DNA from: Rikenellaceae bacterium
Lineage (GTDB): Bacteria > Bacteroidota > Bacteroidia > Bacteroidales > Rikenellaceae
NCBI GenBank assembly: GCA_031256675.1
Contig: JAIRQC010000023.1
Span: 1-42,101 of the forward strand
Length of the DNA: 42,101 nucleotides
Direction: 5' to 3'
Position 1 is the stretch's first letter. Each line of letters starts with the position of its first letter. The notes beneath the pieces were generated by a model. The model had not been told where the DNA came from and ran no database searches. It was given only the letters and a program-made list of their open reading frames with translations. The position numbers and the translations under genes are program-made. Of the stretch, positions 34,418-41,664 are shown in pieces.

Positions 34418-34449
34418 CAAAGGTAACAATTATATGATTACCGGACAAA
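34418..34449 (-). promoter_or_regulatory. Promoter of the B12 operon
   Basis: On the minus strand TTTG (34449-34446), 20 bases, then TACCTTTG (34425-34418). The riboswitch begins within about 10 bases downstream, as expected for a transcript starting just before the aptamer. Confidence 0.8.
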
Positions 34450-34531
34450 ATTATTTTAATATTTTTTTTAATCGTCCTCGACGGAAAAGGAGGGGATGCA
34501 AATTAGAAAAAAGAGTAAAAACAACTATACC

Positions 34532-36094
34532 TTAAAACGGTGCGTCGAAGTCGGAGCCCGGGCGCGACGGGGAGGGCGGGGGATCGAAGTCGTTCATGCT
34601 GCTGTCGAACGATGTGTAGTTGCCGCCGCCAAAGTTGCCCGCATCCACACCCAAACCGGAATCGCCTGCGCCGCCGCCAAAGTCATCCACGTCGTCGTAG
34701 TCGAGGAACCTAGCCTGCTCCTTGCGGAAACGGAGTTTGACCGTGTCGACCGCGCCGTTACGATGCTTGGCGACAATTATCTCGGCCATTCCGGCGGTGG
34801 GCGTGCCGTCTTCGTCCTGTGTGAGCCCGTAATATTCCGGACGATGGATGAATGCAACGATGTCGGCATCCTGCTCGATGGCCCCCGACTCTCGCAAGTC
34901 GCTGAGCTGTGGGCGTTTGCTGCCGCCGCGCGACTCCACCGAACGGTTGAGCTGCGACAGGGCCATGATCGGGATGTTGAGCTCCTTGGCAATCGCTTTC
35001 AGGGAGCGGGAGATGGACGCCACCTCCTGTTCGCGGTTGCCTCGGGTGTCGCTGCTGCCGGTCATCAATTGAAGGTAGTCGATGATTATCAATTGAATAT
35101 CATATTGGGTCTTGAGGCGGCGGGCTTTGGAGCGGAACTCGTATATCGACAGCGCCGGGGTGTCGTCAATGAAGAGCGGGGCGTTGGCCAGGGGTTTGAT
35201 GGAGGTTTCGAGATGCTTCCACTGCTCGGGCGAGAGCTGACCGTTGCGCACGTCGCTCGAATTGAGGCCGCTCTCGGCGACGATCAGACGCATCATCAGC
35301 TGCAACGAGCTCATCTCGAGCGAGAAGAACGCCACCCCCTTGTCGAAGTCGATGGCCACGTTGCGGGCGAGCGACAGCACGAAAGCGGTCTTGCCCATCG
35401 ACGGGCGGGCGGCGATGATTATCAGGTCGGAGGGCTGCCAGCCGAGGGTCAGACGGTCGAGGCGGTTGAAACCCGACGGCACGCCGCTGAACGTTCCCTC
35501 GCGCTTCGACGCCTCCTCGATTGCCTCCATTGCTTTGGAGAGCAGGTCGCGCGACTTCTGCACGTCGCGTTTGACGTGGCCCTCGGAGACCTTGAAAATT
35601 TCGCTCTCGGCGTAGTCGATCAGGTCGGTCACGTCGGACGAATCGTCATACGAGCGTTTTTGGATCTCGGTCGAGGCGCGGATCAACTCGCGCTGAACGT
35701 ACTTCTGGGCGATGATCTTGGCGTGGAACTCGACATGGGCCGCCGAACCGACCTTCTGGGTGAGCTGCGCGAGGTAGGATGCCCCGCCGACCGATTTGAG
35801 CTGGCGGTTGGCTTTGAGTTTCTCGGTGACGGTCAGCAGGTCGATCGGTTTGAGCTCCATCGACAGGTCGAGGATGGCGCTGAAAATGGTCTGATGCGCC
35901 TCGATATAGAAGGCCTGCGGCACGACGTACTCCTGCACTGCGATGATGCTGTCCTTTTCGAGCATCAGCGCGCCCAGCACCGCCTCTTCCAGTTCGGGGG
36001 CCTGCGGCGGAATGTTCATCGGGTTGTCCGTCAGCTCGTCATACGCGGCGCGATTGCGCTGCGAGGGTTTATTGTTGTAGTTGTTTGTCGCCAT
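34532..36094 (-). CDS. dnaB: Replicative DNA helicase DnaB
   Basis: 520 residues. The N-terminal domain runs about 25-130 (PPQAPELEEAVLGALML), then a linker, then the RecA-like ATPase about 190-465. Walker A is ARPSMGKTAF; Walker B is the region LIIIDYLQLM, with TRGNREQEVASISRSLK and LSQLNRSVESR nearby. The acidic, Gly-rich C-terminal tail (about 470-520) is a common Bacteroidota extension. DnaB is the hexameric helicase that unwinds DNA at the replication fork. The -7 box ends only four bases before the ATG. No terminator was found downstream. Confidence 0.98.
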   Translation of the reverse strand: MATNNYNNKPSQRNRAAYDELTDNPMNIPPQAPELEEAVLGALMLEKDSIIAVQEYVVPQAFYIEAHQTIFSAILDLSMELKPIDLLTVTEKLKANRQLKSVGGASYLAQLTQKVGSAAHVEFHAKIIAQKYVQRELIRASTEIQKRSYDDSSDVTDLIDYAESEIFKVSEGHVKRDVQKSRDLLSKAMEAIEEASKREGTFSGVPSGFNRLDRLTLGWQPSDLIIIAARPSMGKTAFVLSLARNVAIDFDKGVAFFSLEMSSLQLMMRLIVAESGLNSSDVRNGQLSPEQWKHLETSIKPLANAPLFIDDTPALSIYEFRSKARRLKTQYDIQLIIIDYLQLMTGSSDTRGNREQEVASISRSLKAIAKELNIPIMALSQLNRSVESRGGSKRPQLSDLRESGAIEQDADIVAFIHRPEYYGLTQDEDGTPTAGMAEIIVAKHRNGAVDTVKLRFRKEQARFLDYDDVDDFGGGAGDSGLGVDAGNFGGGNYTSFDSSMNDFDPPPSPSRPGSDFDAPF

Positions 36095-36098
36095 TCGG

Positions 36099-36106
36099 CA
36101 AAGGTA
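36099..36106 (-). promoter_or_regulatory. -7 box abutting the dnaB start codon
   Basis: TACCTTTG on the minus strand ends four bases before the dnaB ATG. TTG about 21 bases further upstream (within CTTGC, near 36128) could be the -33 element. Transcription would begin at or within a few bases of the ATG, giving an almost leaderless mRNA. Confidence 0.55.
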
Positions 36107-36205
36107 AGTAATCTGAAATTATTATTGCAAGCTATGGATTGAAAATAGGATGCGCTGTGTCTTTGTTATCTTTACAGGGGTCGTATTTTGGAGCACGCGG
36201 CCAGC

Positions 36206-36278
36206 GCAGGGACGCTTCCGTCAGACCTTGCGTCCGAAGCCGCAGGCGAAAGGTACGAACGACCAACAGCGTCCCTGC
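36206..36278. repeat. Perfect 11-bp inverted repeat spaced by about 51 bases
   Basis: GCAGGGACGCT (36206-36216) and AGCGTCCCTGC (36268-36278) are exact inverted copies in the non-coding gap between xerD (stop 36384) and dnaB (start 36094). The loop could fold further. It may be the 3' end structure of the xerD mRNA or a small RNA. The rest of 36107-36383 holds no supported gene. Confidence 0.5.
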
Positions 36279-36383
36279 ACATCCGCTTGTTGCGCGCCGA
36301 CCTCTGCGAGGTCGAAAAAATCGGCCTGATGCTTTTGCTAACAACATATTGTCTGCATACCTTTTGTTGTACCTCCCCGATTT

Positions 36384-37286
36384 TCAACCTTTACTGTTAT
36401 TTTTGGACAGGGGATGGCATTTGTCGAGGGTCTGGGCCAGACGGGTGCGGTCGAGATGGGTGTATATCTCTGTGGTTGTGACCGATTCGTGCCCCAACAG
36501 CTCCTGCACCTGCCTGACGTCCGCCCCGCCCAGCAGCATGTGGGTGGCGAAGGAGTGGCGAAGGGTGTGGGGACTGATGGTTTTGGTTATACCCGATTTT
36601 GCCGCCGCATCGCGCAGGATGAGGAAGATCATCTCGCGGGTCAGCTTTCGACCGCGACGATTAAGGTATAGAACATCCTCATCCTTTATTTTCAACGTAT
36701 TGCGGTCGGGAATGTAGAGCTCTATACGTTTTATCGCCTCGCTGCTAATGGGCACGATCCGTTCCTTGTCGCCCTTGCCGACGACGCGGACGAACCGCTC
36801 GTTCAAGAATAAATCACTGATCCTTAACTCAGTAACCTCCGATACCCGCAGCCCGCAACTGTACATTGTCTCAATGATCGAGCGGTTGCGGTGGCCCTGC
36901 GGTTCGGAAAGGTCGACAGCATCGAGTATAGCATCTATCTCATTCACACTGAGTACATCCGGCAGACGTCGTCCCGTATGGGGGCCCTCGACGAGTTCCG
37001 TCGGCAGGGAGTCGATATGGCCGTTGAGCGCCATCCAGCGAAAAAAACTCTTCGCCGCGCTGAGTTTACGCGCCTGAGTGGTTTTGGTCGCCTCCAGGTC
37101 GTGAATGTGGGCCATATAGGCCTCCAGGTCGCCGGTCGTCGCCGCCGCGGGCCCTACATCCTGCGCCTCCAAAAAGTCGAGCAACTGTCCCGCATCGCGC
37201 ATGTAGGCTTCGATGCTGTTCGGAGAAAAATTCCTCTCCAACCGCATATACCGCTCAAATTCCCGCTCCAACAGCTCCCTGTCCAT
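36384..37286 (-). CDS. xerD: Tyrosine recombinase XerD/XerC type
   Basis: 300 residues from the ATG at 37286; the longer open frame to 37487 crosses the promoter and the trmN6 stub. The N-terminal SAM-like core-binding domain (about 1-95) has LEREFERYMRLERNFSPNSI. The catalytic domain has R in SCGLRVSEV, the HTLRHSFATHML box, GHESVTTTEIYTH and the Tyr nucleophile. The length and motifs fit Xer recombinases, which resolve chromosome dimers at dif together with FtsK. XerD is favoured over XerC, but the choice is not certain. FtsK gamma contacts XerD, so the gamma-HNH gene 10 kb away is of interest. Confidence 0.9.
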   Translation of the reverse strand: MDRELLEREFERYMRLERNFSPNSIEAYMRDAGQLLDFLEAQDVGPAAATTGDLEAYMAHIHDLEATKTTQARKLSAAKSFFRWMALNGHIDSLPTELVEGPHTGRRLPDVLSVNEIDAILDAVDLSEPQGHRNRSIIETMYSCGLRVSEVTELRISDLFLNERFVRVVGKGDKERIVPISSEAIKRIELYIPDRNTLKIKDEDVLYLNRRGRKLTREMIFLILRDAAAKSGITKTISPHTLRHSFATHMLLGGADVRQVQELLGHESVTTTEIYTHLDRTRLAQTLDKCHPLSKNNSKG

Positions 37287-37290
37287 TTTG

Positions 37291-37315
37291 CAAAGATACG
37301 AAATCGTTACCTTTG
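37291..37315. promoter_or_regulatory. Interlocked divergent -7 boxes of xerD and the trmN6 stub
   Basis: The minus strand has TATCTTTG (37298-37291), four bases before the xerD ATG. The plus strand has TACCTTTG (37308-37315), 22 bases before the trmN6 stub ATG, with TTTG at 37287-37290. The two promoters face away within 25 bases, so polymerases would compete. Confidence 0.55.
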
Positions 37316-37337
37316 CACTTAAATTATTAATAAAAAA

Positions 37338-37460
37338 ATGTTCCGGTTCAAACGGTTCGATATTGACGATCGGCGCACGCCGATGAAGGTCGGCACGGAC
37401 GGCGTGCTGCTGGGCGCATGGTTTGGGGTCGACCGGATGGCCCTGTACGGGAGGGCATAA
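37338..37460 (+). pseudogene. trmN6: 5' stub of tRNA1(Val) A37 N6-methyltransferase
   Basis: A 40-codon frame beginning [13 protein letters not shown], then [15 protein letters not shown], which is the strongly conserved N-terminus of the TrmN6/YfiC methyltransferases (usually about 230-250 residues). It stops 16 codons later, just where the SAM-binding LDVGTGTG motif should begin. No continuation is seen in any frame up to 37915. TrmN6 methylates A37 of tRNA1(Val). The stop coincides with a 14-base sequence repeated at 37722-37735, so a deletion or insertion probably removed the rest. The promoter is intact. Confidence 0.82.
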
Positions 37461-37735
37461 TGACAAATTGTGATATCCCGGCCCCAAGTAGTGCAGAGTG
37501 TGGCTAAGACCACAGATCCTCTACACGCAGGCAAATATCATTAATAAAATAGTATAAATGGCTATTTTAATTTTTAACCATAACATGTATTATTGTTTTT
37601 GCTTTTAATGACAATCCATGGCAAATATATGCGTTTGACCTGCCCTTACCTGTAACTTTTTTGCTGTTTTACTCACAATTTGCTACTTTTGTCCGAAGAA
37701 AATGGCAGAGAAGGCGTGGCATGACAAAGTGTGAT
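37461..37735. repeat. Near-identical 14-bp direct repeats at the trmN6 breakpoint
   Basis: TGACAAATTGTGAT (37461-37474) and TGACAAAGTGTGAT (37722-37735) match at 13 of 14 positions in direct orientation. The first begins directly after the stub's TAA. Such short repeats could mark the ends of a rearrangement, or be two copies of a regulatory site. Confidence 0.55.
37660..37691 (+). promoter_or_regulatory. Promoter of cysH
   Basis: TTTG (37660-37663), 20 bases, then TACTTTTG (37684-37691). It predicts a start near 37697 and a leader of about 218 bases before the cysH ATG. Confidence 0.7.
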
Positions 37736-37915
37736 TGGCAGATGGACAGTTCGTGTGAGCGACTTCTCGTAGTGAATATTTATTGGGACGGTCGGGCAAG
37801 GTGGTACGAATCATGCCAAAACTTGGATAATCACCAACTCGCCACATCTCGTTCTCGCTTATTTTTGGCAGGTGCGGTTTTTTGAAAAAACCAAATAAAC
37901 GTAAGCTAAAAATAT
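37697..37915 (+). other. Long cysH leader with pairing potential
   Basis: Within this untranslated stretch TGGCATGA (37717-37724) can pair exactly with TCATGCCA (37811-37818), enclosing about 86 bases. A small hairpin TTGG/CCAA lies at 37824-37838. No known riboswitch core (SAM-I, cobalamin) is recognisable. The length and pairing suggest a structured control element or the remains of a rearrangement. Confidence 0.4.
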
Positions 37916-38774
37916 ATGGACAGAAAAAATTATATTAGAAAACTTAATGCTCGCTTCGAGGGCGTGGCGCCGCAGGAGGTGTTGCGGTATTTTCTTGCGG
38001 AGTTCGGGGAGCGGGTTGCCTTGTCGTCGAGCCTGGGGTTGGAAGATCAGGTACTTACGGATATGATTTGTGCTGTCGATGCGAAGGCGCGTATCTTTAC
38101 CCTTGACACGGGACGACTGTTTCCGGAAACCTACAGCCTTATCGACAAGACCAATATGCGGTACGGGATCAGGATCGAGTTGTTTTTCCCCGACCATACG
38201 CTTGTGGAGAAAATGACATCGACCAAAGGAGTTAACCTCTTCTACGAGAGCATTGAACAGCGCAGGGAGTGCTGCCGTGTCCGCAAGCTGGAGCCGTTGG
38301 GCAGGGCTTTCAAGGGACTCGATGCGTGGATCTGCGGGTTGCGACGCGAACAGTCGGTTACGCGGCGCGACATGCAGACGGTGGAATGGGACGAGGGCAA
38401 TGCTCTGATCAAGGTAAATCCGCTGATAGACTGGACGGAAGAACAGTTGCGTGATTATATAAAAACTAATAACGTGCCGTATAACGTGCTACATGACAAA
38501 GGTTTTCCGAGCATCGGTTGTCAGCCGTGCACGCGGGCTGTTGCGCAGGGAGAGGATGTGCGGGCCGGACGCTGGTGGTGGGAGGCGCCAGAGCATAAGG
38601 AGTGCGGACTGCACGCCAGGAATTAAGGTGTGTTAACATAAACCGACATATCTTTTTTCATCGCTGTTTTGGCTTTTGTCTTCGTTACTTTCGCTCGAAA
38701 TATTTTTATACTTTTATGTGATCATTTGGCATGTAAGCGGCAAGAAAAATGTGAAAAGAGTTTTTTGGCAGGTG
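37862..38774. repeat. 13-bp direct repeats flanking cysH
   Basis: TTTTTGGCAGGTG occurs at 37862-37874 and 38762-38774, on either side of the cysH gene (37916-38626), in the same orientation. The bases outside the repeats differ. It could reflect capture of the segment by recombination or be coincidental AT-rich similarity. Confidence 0.45.
37916..38626 (+). CDS. cysH: Adenylyl-sulfate (APS) reductase, 4Fe-4S type
   Basis: A 236-residue cytoplasmic enzyme of the PAPS/APS reductase family. LSSSLGLEDQVLTDM (about 36-50) is the P-loop-like SSS-x-G-x-E/D nucleotide site. C119-C120 (RECCRVRK), together with C202-x2-C205 (GCQPCTR), are the four ligands of the 4Fe-4S cluster that marks APS reductases. 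C230 in ECGLH is the catalytic cysteine. R-rich AWICGLRREQSVTR binds the substrate. It reduces APS to sulfite with thioredoxin for cysteine synthesis. The usual partners cysD, cysN and sulfite reductase are not in the window. An iron-sulfur enzyme with a long leader may be regulated by sulfur supply. Confidence 0.93.
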   Translation: MDRKNYIRKLNARFEGVAPQEVLRYFLAEFGERVALSSSLGLEDQVLTDMICAVDAKARIFTLDTGRLFPETYSLIDKTNMRYGIRIELFFPDHTLVEKMTSTKGVNLFYESIEQRRECCRVRKLEPLGRAFKGLDAWICGLRREQSVTRRDMQTVEWDEGNALIKVNPLIDWTEEQLRDYIKTNNVPYNVLHDKGFPSIGCQPCTRAVAQGEDVRAGRWWWEAPEHKECGLHARN

Positions 38775-39174
38775 AAAAAAAGTTCATTTGTCGAAGTAAA
38801 CCGATGCCTCAGGGGAGGCAAAAGCCGACTTAAAAATTGGATACAATCAATGCTTTACAAAAACAGACATGGCATAATGTAGAGATATGATGCGCTTATT
38901 ATCAATGCGTAATTTGCAAATTATGCTCCGGCAAGGTTGACAATATATGTGAAACGCCGATTATATGAAAATAATTTTTACAGAGCATGTCATTCTAATC
39001 TTAAAGTTGTAAATAGGTTGAAAATTAAACATTTGCCAACGGCTTATTAACCGGCTTGTAGGACTTGATTGTGGTAAATCATATATGTCGGTTAAGAACA
39101 AAACATTTGCCGGAAAAAGTTTTGTTTCTAATTAGCGTAGAGGGTTTGTCGTGCTTTATAACGATACTATGATG
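38627..39174. other. AT-rich non-coding region
   Basis: About 550 bases with no convincing frame. It contains the second copy of the 13-bp repeat (38762-38774) and the segment GCATGTAAGCGGCAAG near 38730. I see no terminator, tRNA or riboswitch. Confidence 0.55.
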
Positions 39175-39753
39175 TTATTTCGCCAGCATGTCCATATCGC
39201 ATAATTCAGGCTCCATATATCTTGGAGAGACCATTCGATTTGCCTGATAGTAACCACTGCTTTGCAATGCCACACCTACGCGGGTGTAATCGCCGGAGTT
39301 CTCAATATTCTCAATCAGTTTTGGAATCCGCTCAGGATCAGGATAAAGATAGCGCATAAAGGCGAACTCAACCGCATTGGAGTAACTCTCCCGCACCTTG
39401 TTTCCCGACACGGTAAAGGTGGACGTACCAACTGCCTTTTCGTGCATTACATGGCCAAGTTCGTGGAATATCGTCGACGTTACAGTATGATTTGGCCAAG
39501 ACAAACCATTTGTTCTTTTTTTGAATATCCGAATTTTCGGCCACGGCCACGGCTCAACAGTTGGGAATGTTATGCCCGAGCTGCTTTTGGGTTTATCATA
39601 ATGACAGCCTGTTGTCACGCTATACGGAACAGTTAGCCCCAACGGCCGGTCATAGTATACAGCCCTGCAAGCCCTGTGAACAGCGGCGAAGAATGCATCT
39701 TTCGCCCAAGTATCACTCATATAGCTAAAGTTATCGTGATATGATTCTCCCAC
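39175..39753 (-). CDS. Zinc metallopeptidase-like protein, probably 5'-truncated
   Basis: 192 residues from a GTG at 39753, with no ATG or signal peptide. TIFHELGHVMHEKA holds an HExxH zinc site (about 95-108), and SYSNAVEFAF, about 25 residues later, offers the likely third ligand Glu, as in gluzincin-type peptidases. The N-terminal part (SYMSDTWAKDAFFAAVHRAC, PWPWPKIRIF) suggests a secreted Bacteroidota surface protein whose first part is missing. A second frame upstream ends EITIRVVVK just before, shifted by one base, which would fit a frameshift in a longer gene. Function beyond probable proteolysis is unknown. Confidence 0.6.
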   Translation of the reverse strand: MGESYHDNFSYMSDTWAKDAFFAAVHRACRAVYYDRPLGLTVPYSVTTGCHYDKPKSSSGITFPTVEPWPWPKIRIFKKRTNGLSWPNHTVTSTIFHELGHVMHEKAVGTSTFTVSGNKVRESYSNAVEFAFMRYLYPDPERIPKLIENIENSGDYTRVGVALQSSGYYQANRMVSPRYMEPELCDMDMLAK

Positions 39754-41144
39754 GGGAATTACAAGTGTGAGCTTATTTTACAACAACTCTTATTGTAATC
39801 TCCGTCGAACATTCATTTTTGTAGGCATAAATAATTGCGCAGTCTGCTGGACTTTCGGCCATCTTGTCGGCCTCGCCATGTCCGAAGACTGTGGCCTGCT
39901 TGCCGGTAGTCAGACCTGCCTTTCATTCCCGAACCATTCCGGCTCGTGCCGTACCTGCGGCAACACGCACATGGAGTTCACGGCGGTGGGTTAATTTGCT
40001 TCAAGAACGAAACGTATGGTTTTACCGCTGGAGAGGACGGCGAGGCAGACTGCACCTTCTGCTTATTTTATTGACGCAATACTTCCGGCGGGGCCGGTAT
40101 CGCGGCTATGGTTTATACCGAGGCTTGGGTCTTTCGTCTCCCTGAGGGCGAGGCTGCTGCCGCTATCTAAGGTGGCGTCGTTGTCGAGTCTGTTTCCCTC
40201 CACAGCCTTGCCTCCGATTCATGTAATAGCGGCAGAATTACTTCTGTTATCGGCACAGTTGGCGATGACAGCGGTGGCATCGTCTTTACTGTCTGATAGT
40301 GATGGTAGCGCGCACGGCTGTCAACGCTACCTCAGCTATTGCCGTTTACGCGCTGTTTTGCTCTACCTGTGCTAACGGAATTAGATCCGTCGTGTCCCCA
40401 GCCGTTGCATCAGAAACAAATTCCGTCTCCGGTGACGGCGGCAGGCAAATGACCTCAGAGTCGTCTCATCAGCTGCAAGAGGATCGGTCTCTTCAGCAAT
40501 GCAGGCCATGCCTATGCAGAAACTATCCCGTCTTCGCATTACGATCGTTCTGACACATAGCGAAACCAACTGTATTCTTGCGTTTTGCGTATGTCAAATA
40601 TACTCGGCGATAAAGGTATTGCTTTTGTGCCATTGCTGCAAATTTCGACTCGGAAATCTTTCGGGAAATAACCCCGGAGTATTTTGAGAACGAAAAAATG
40701 GTGCAACGTACGCCGAATCCAATGTGCTGATCTCCTGTAAACAAATGCTCTTTTGAAAATTAGTAGTTCAAAGTCAATGCGTCCACTCAAAAAAGCCTTT
40801 TGGCTTCGCTCCGCTCACTGCCTTGTTCTCACATGATATAAACGCTCCTACTTAATCAAGGATAACATATAAAAAAACTGCGGCCGTTTTTTCATTGTGC
40901 TCCGAGAGTACCGTCAATCCATCGTTTCTCTCATGTCGCATCAAGCTGGTTTTCTAACCACAGGCAATGGACGGTATGATGGAAACCGCGAGCGAGCGGC
41001 ATCCGTCCATTTTCATTCCTCCATTTCCGGTGGCGGCGGGCTTTCGGCCTTGCGTAGCATGGATCAAAAGCACAAAAGACACTAAAAGTACCCCAAACCC
41101 CGAAAGTTCCCCGAGGACTTTTAGCGCCCGCCCTGCAATAACGT
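39754..41144. pseudogene. Decayed coding remnants, no intact gene
   Basis: About 1.4 kb without a supported gene. On the minus strand 39776-39930 reads LTTGKQATVFGHGEADKMAE, then SPADCAIIYAYKN and ECSTEITIRVVVK. About 39990-40300 reads ATAVIANCADNRSNSAAI, LDSGSSLALRETKDPSLGIN and SGKTIRFVLEAN, interrupted by several stops. These look like protein-coding sequence that has mutated away, perhaps from the metallopeptidase's parent gene or a neighbour. 40600-41144 is AT-rich or low-complexity with nothing I can name. Confidence 0.45.
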
Positions 41145-41615
41145 TTATCTGATCCTGTCGAGCGACCGGACGAGCCGTTCGTCTTTCCTTATCGCCATCA
41201 GGGCCATCCACACAAGCACGAATGCCACCACCGGCAACACCGCCGTCGGCGAGAGGCTCGATGCGCACCGCCCGGGGCCGAAACCGCTTACCACATGCGC
41301 TGCATGTCTGATAGACAGACAGATGGCAACCTGCGAGGCTGACAGCATAACCAACGACACATAGCACATTCGCATCTGCGCCCGACGACGCTTGAAAGCG
41401 AACAGCGCCACCACCGGCACGTGCAACGTAACCAACAGTACAACAGGTAGATAAAGCGTCGCCACGGCAAGCGAACCATCCGGTCGGTGCAGTCCAGCGG
41501 CAGTCAGCCGGAAAATCTCCGCCCCGCCCGCAAACTTTGCCCACGGCAGCAGCAGCGCAACACCCATAACCGTCGCCGCCAAAAACAGATATATACTCTG
41601 AACCCGCTGAATCAT
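41145..41615 (-). CDS. DUF4293 four-helix membrane protein
   Basis: A 156-residue inner-membrane protein beginning MIQRVQSIYLFLAATVMGV, the typical opening of DUF4293 proteins of Bacteroidota. Four transmembrane segments are visible at about 8-25, 52-72, 82-103 and 125-143. It ends with the conserved cytoplasmic tail AIRKDERLVRSLDRIR. The role is unknown. A longer frame in another register (40954-41631) is a shadow. It lies 49 bases after the glycosyltransferase gene and may be cotranscribed. Confidence 0.85.
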   Translation of the reverse strand: MIQRVQSIYLFLAATVMGVALLLPWAKFAGGAEIFRLTAAGLHRPDGSLAVATLYLPVVLLVTLHVPVVALFAFKRRRAQMRMCYVSLVMLSASQVAICLSIRHAAHVVSGFGPGRCASSLSPTAVLPVVAFVLVWMALMAIRKDERLVRSLDRIR

Positions 41616-41664
41616 AGTTTTTTACTTTCAAAATGCCATCCCTGGCACAGTCAGTTGAAAAAAC

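Noticed and set aside
34496-36142. 548-codon plus-strand open frame over dnaB
   Set aside because: Shadow of dnaB on the other strand. DnaB has Walker motifs and normal length; this frame has none.
36384-37286. Integrase of a mobile element
   Set aside because: Its length, motifs and place beside dnaB fit housekeeping XerD. No attachment sites or mobile genes flank it.
37697-37915. SAM-I riboswitch before cysH
   Set aside because: None of the conserved core segments of SAM-I, nor of cobalamin elements, can be found in the leader.
40954-41631. 225-codon minus-strand frame over DUF4293
   Set aside because: It is another frame of the DUF4293 gene, whose start, helices and C-terminal tail match the family.
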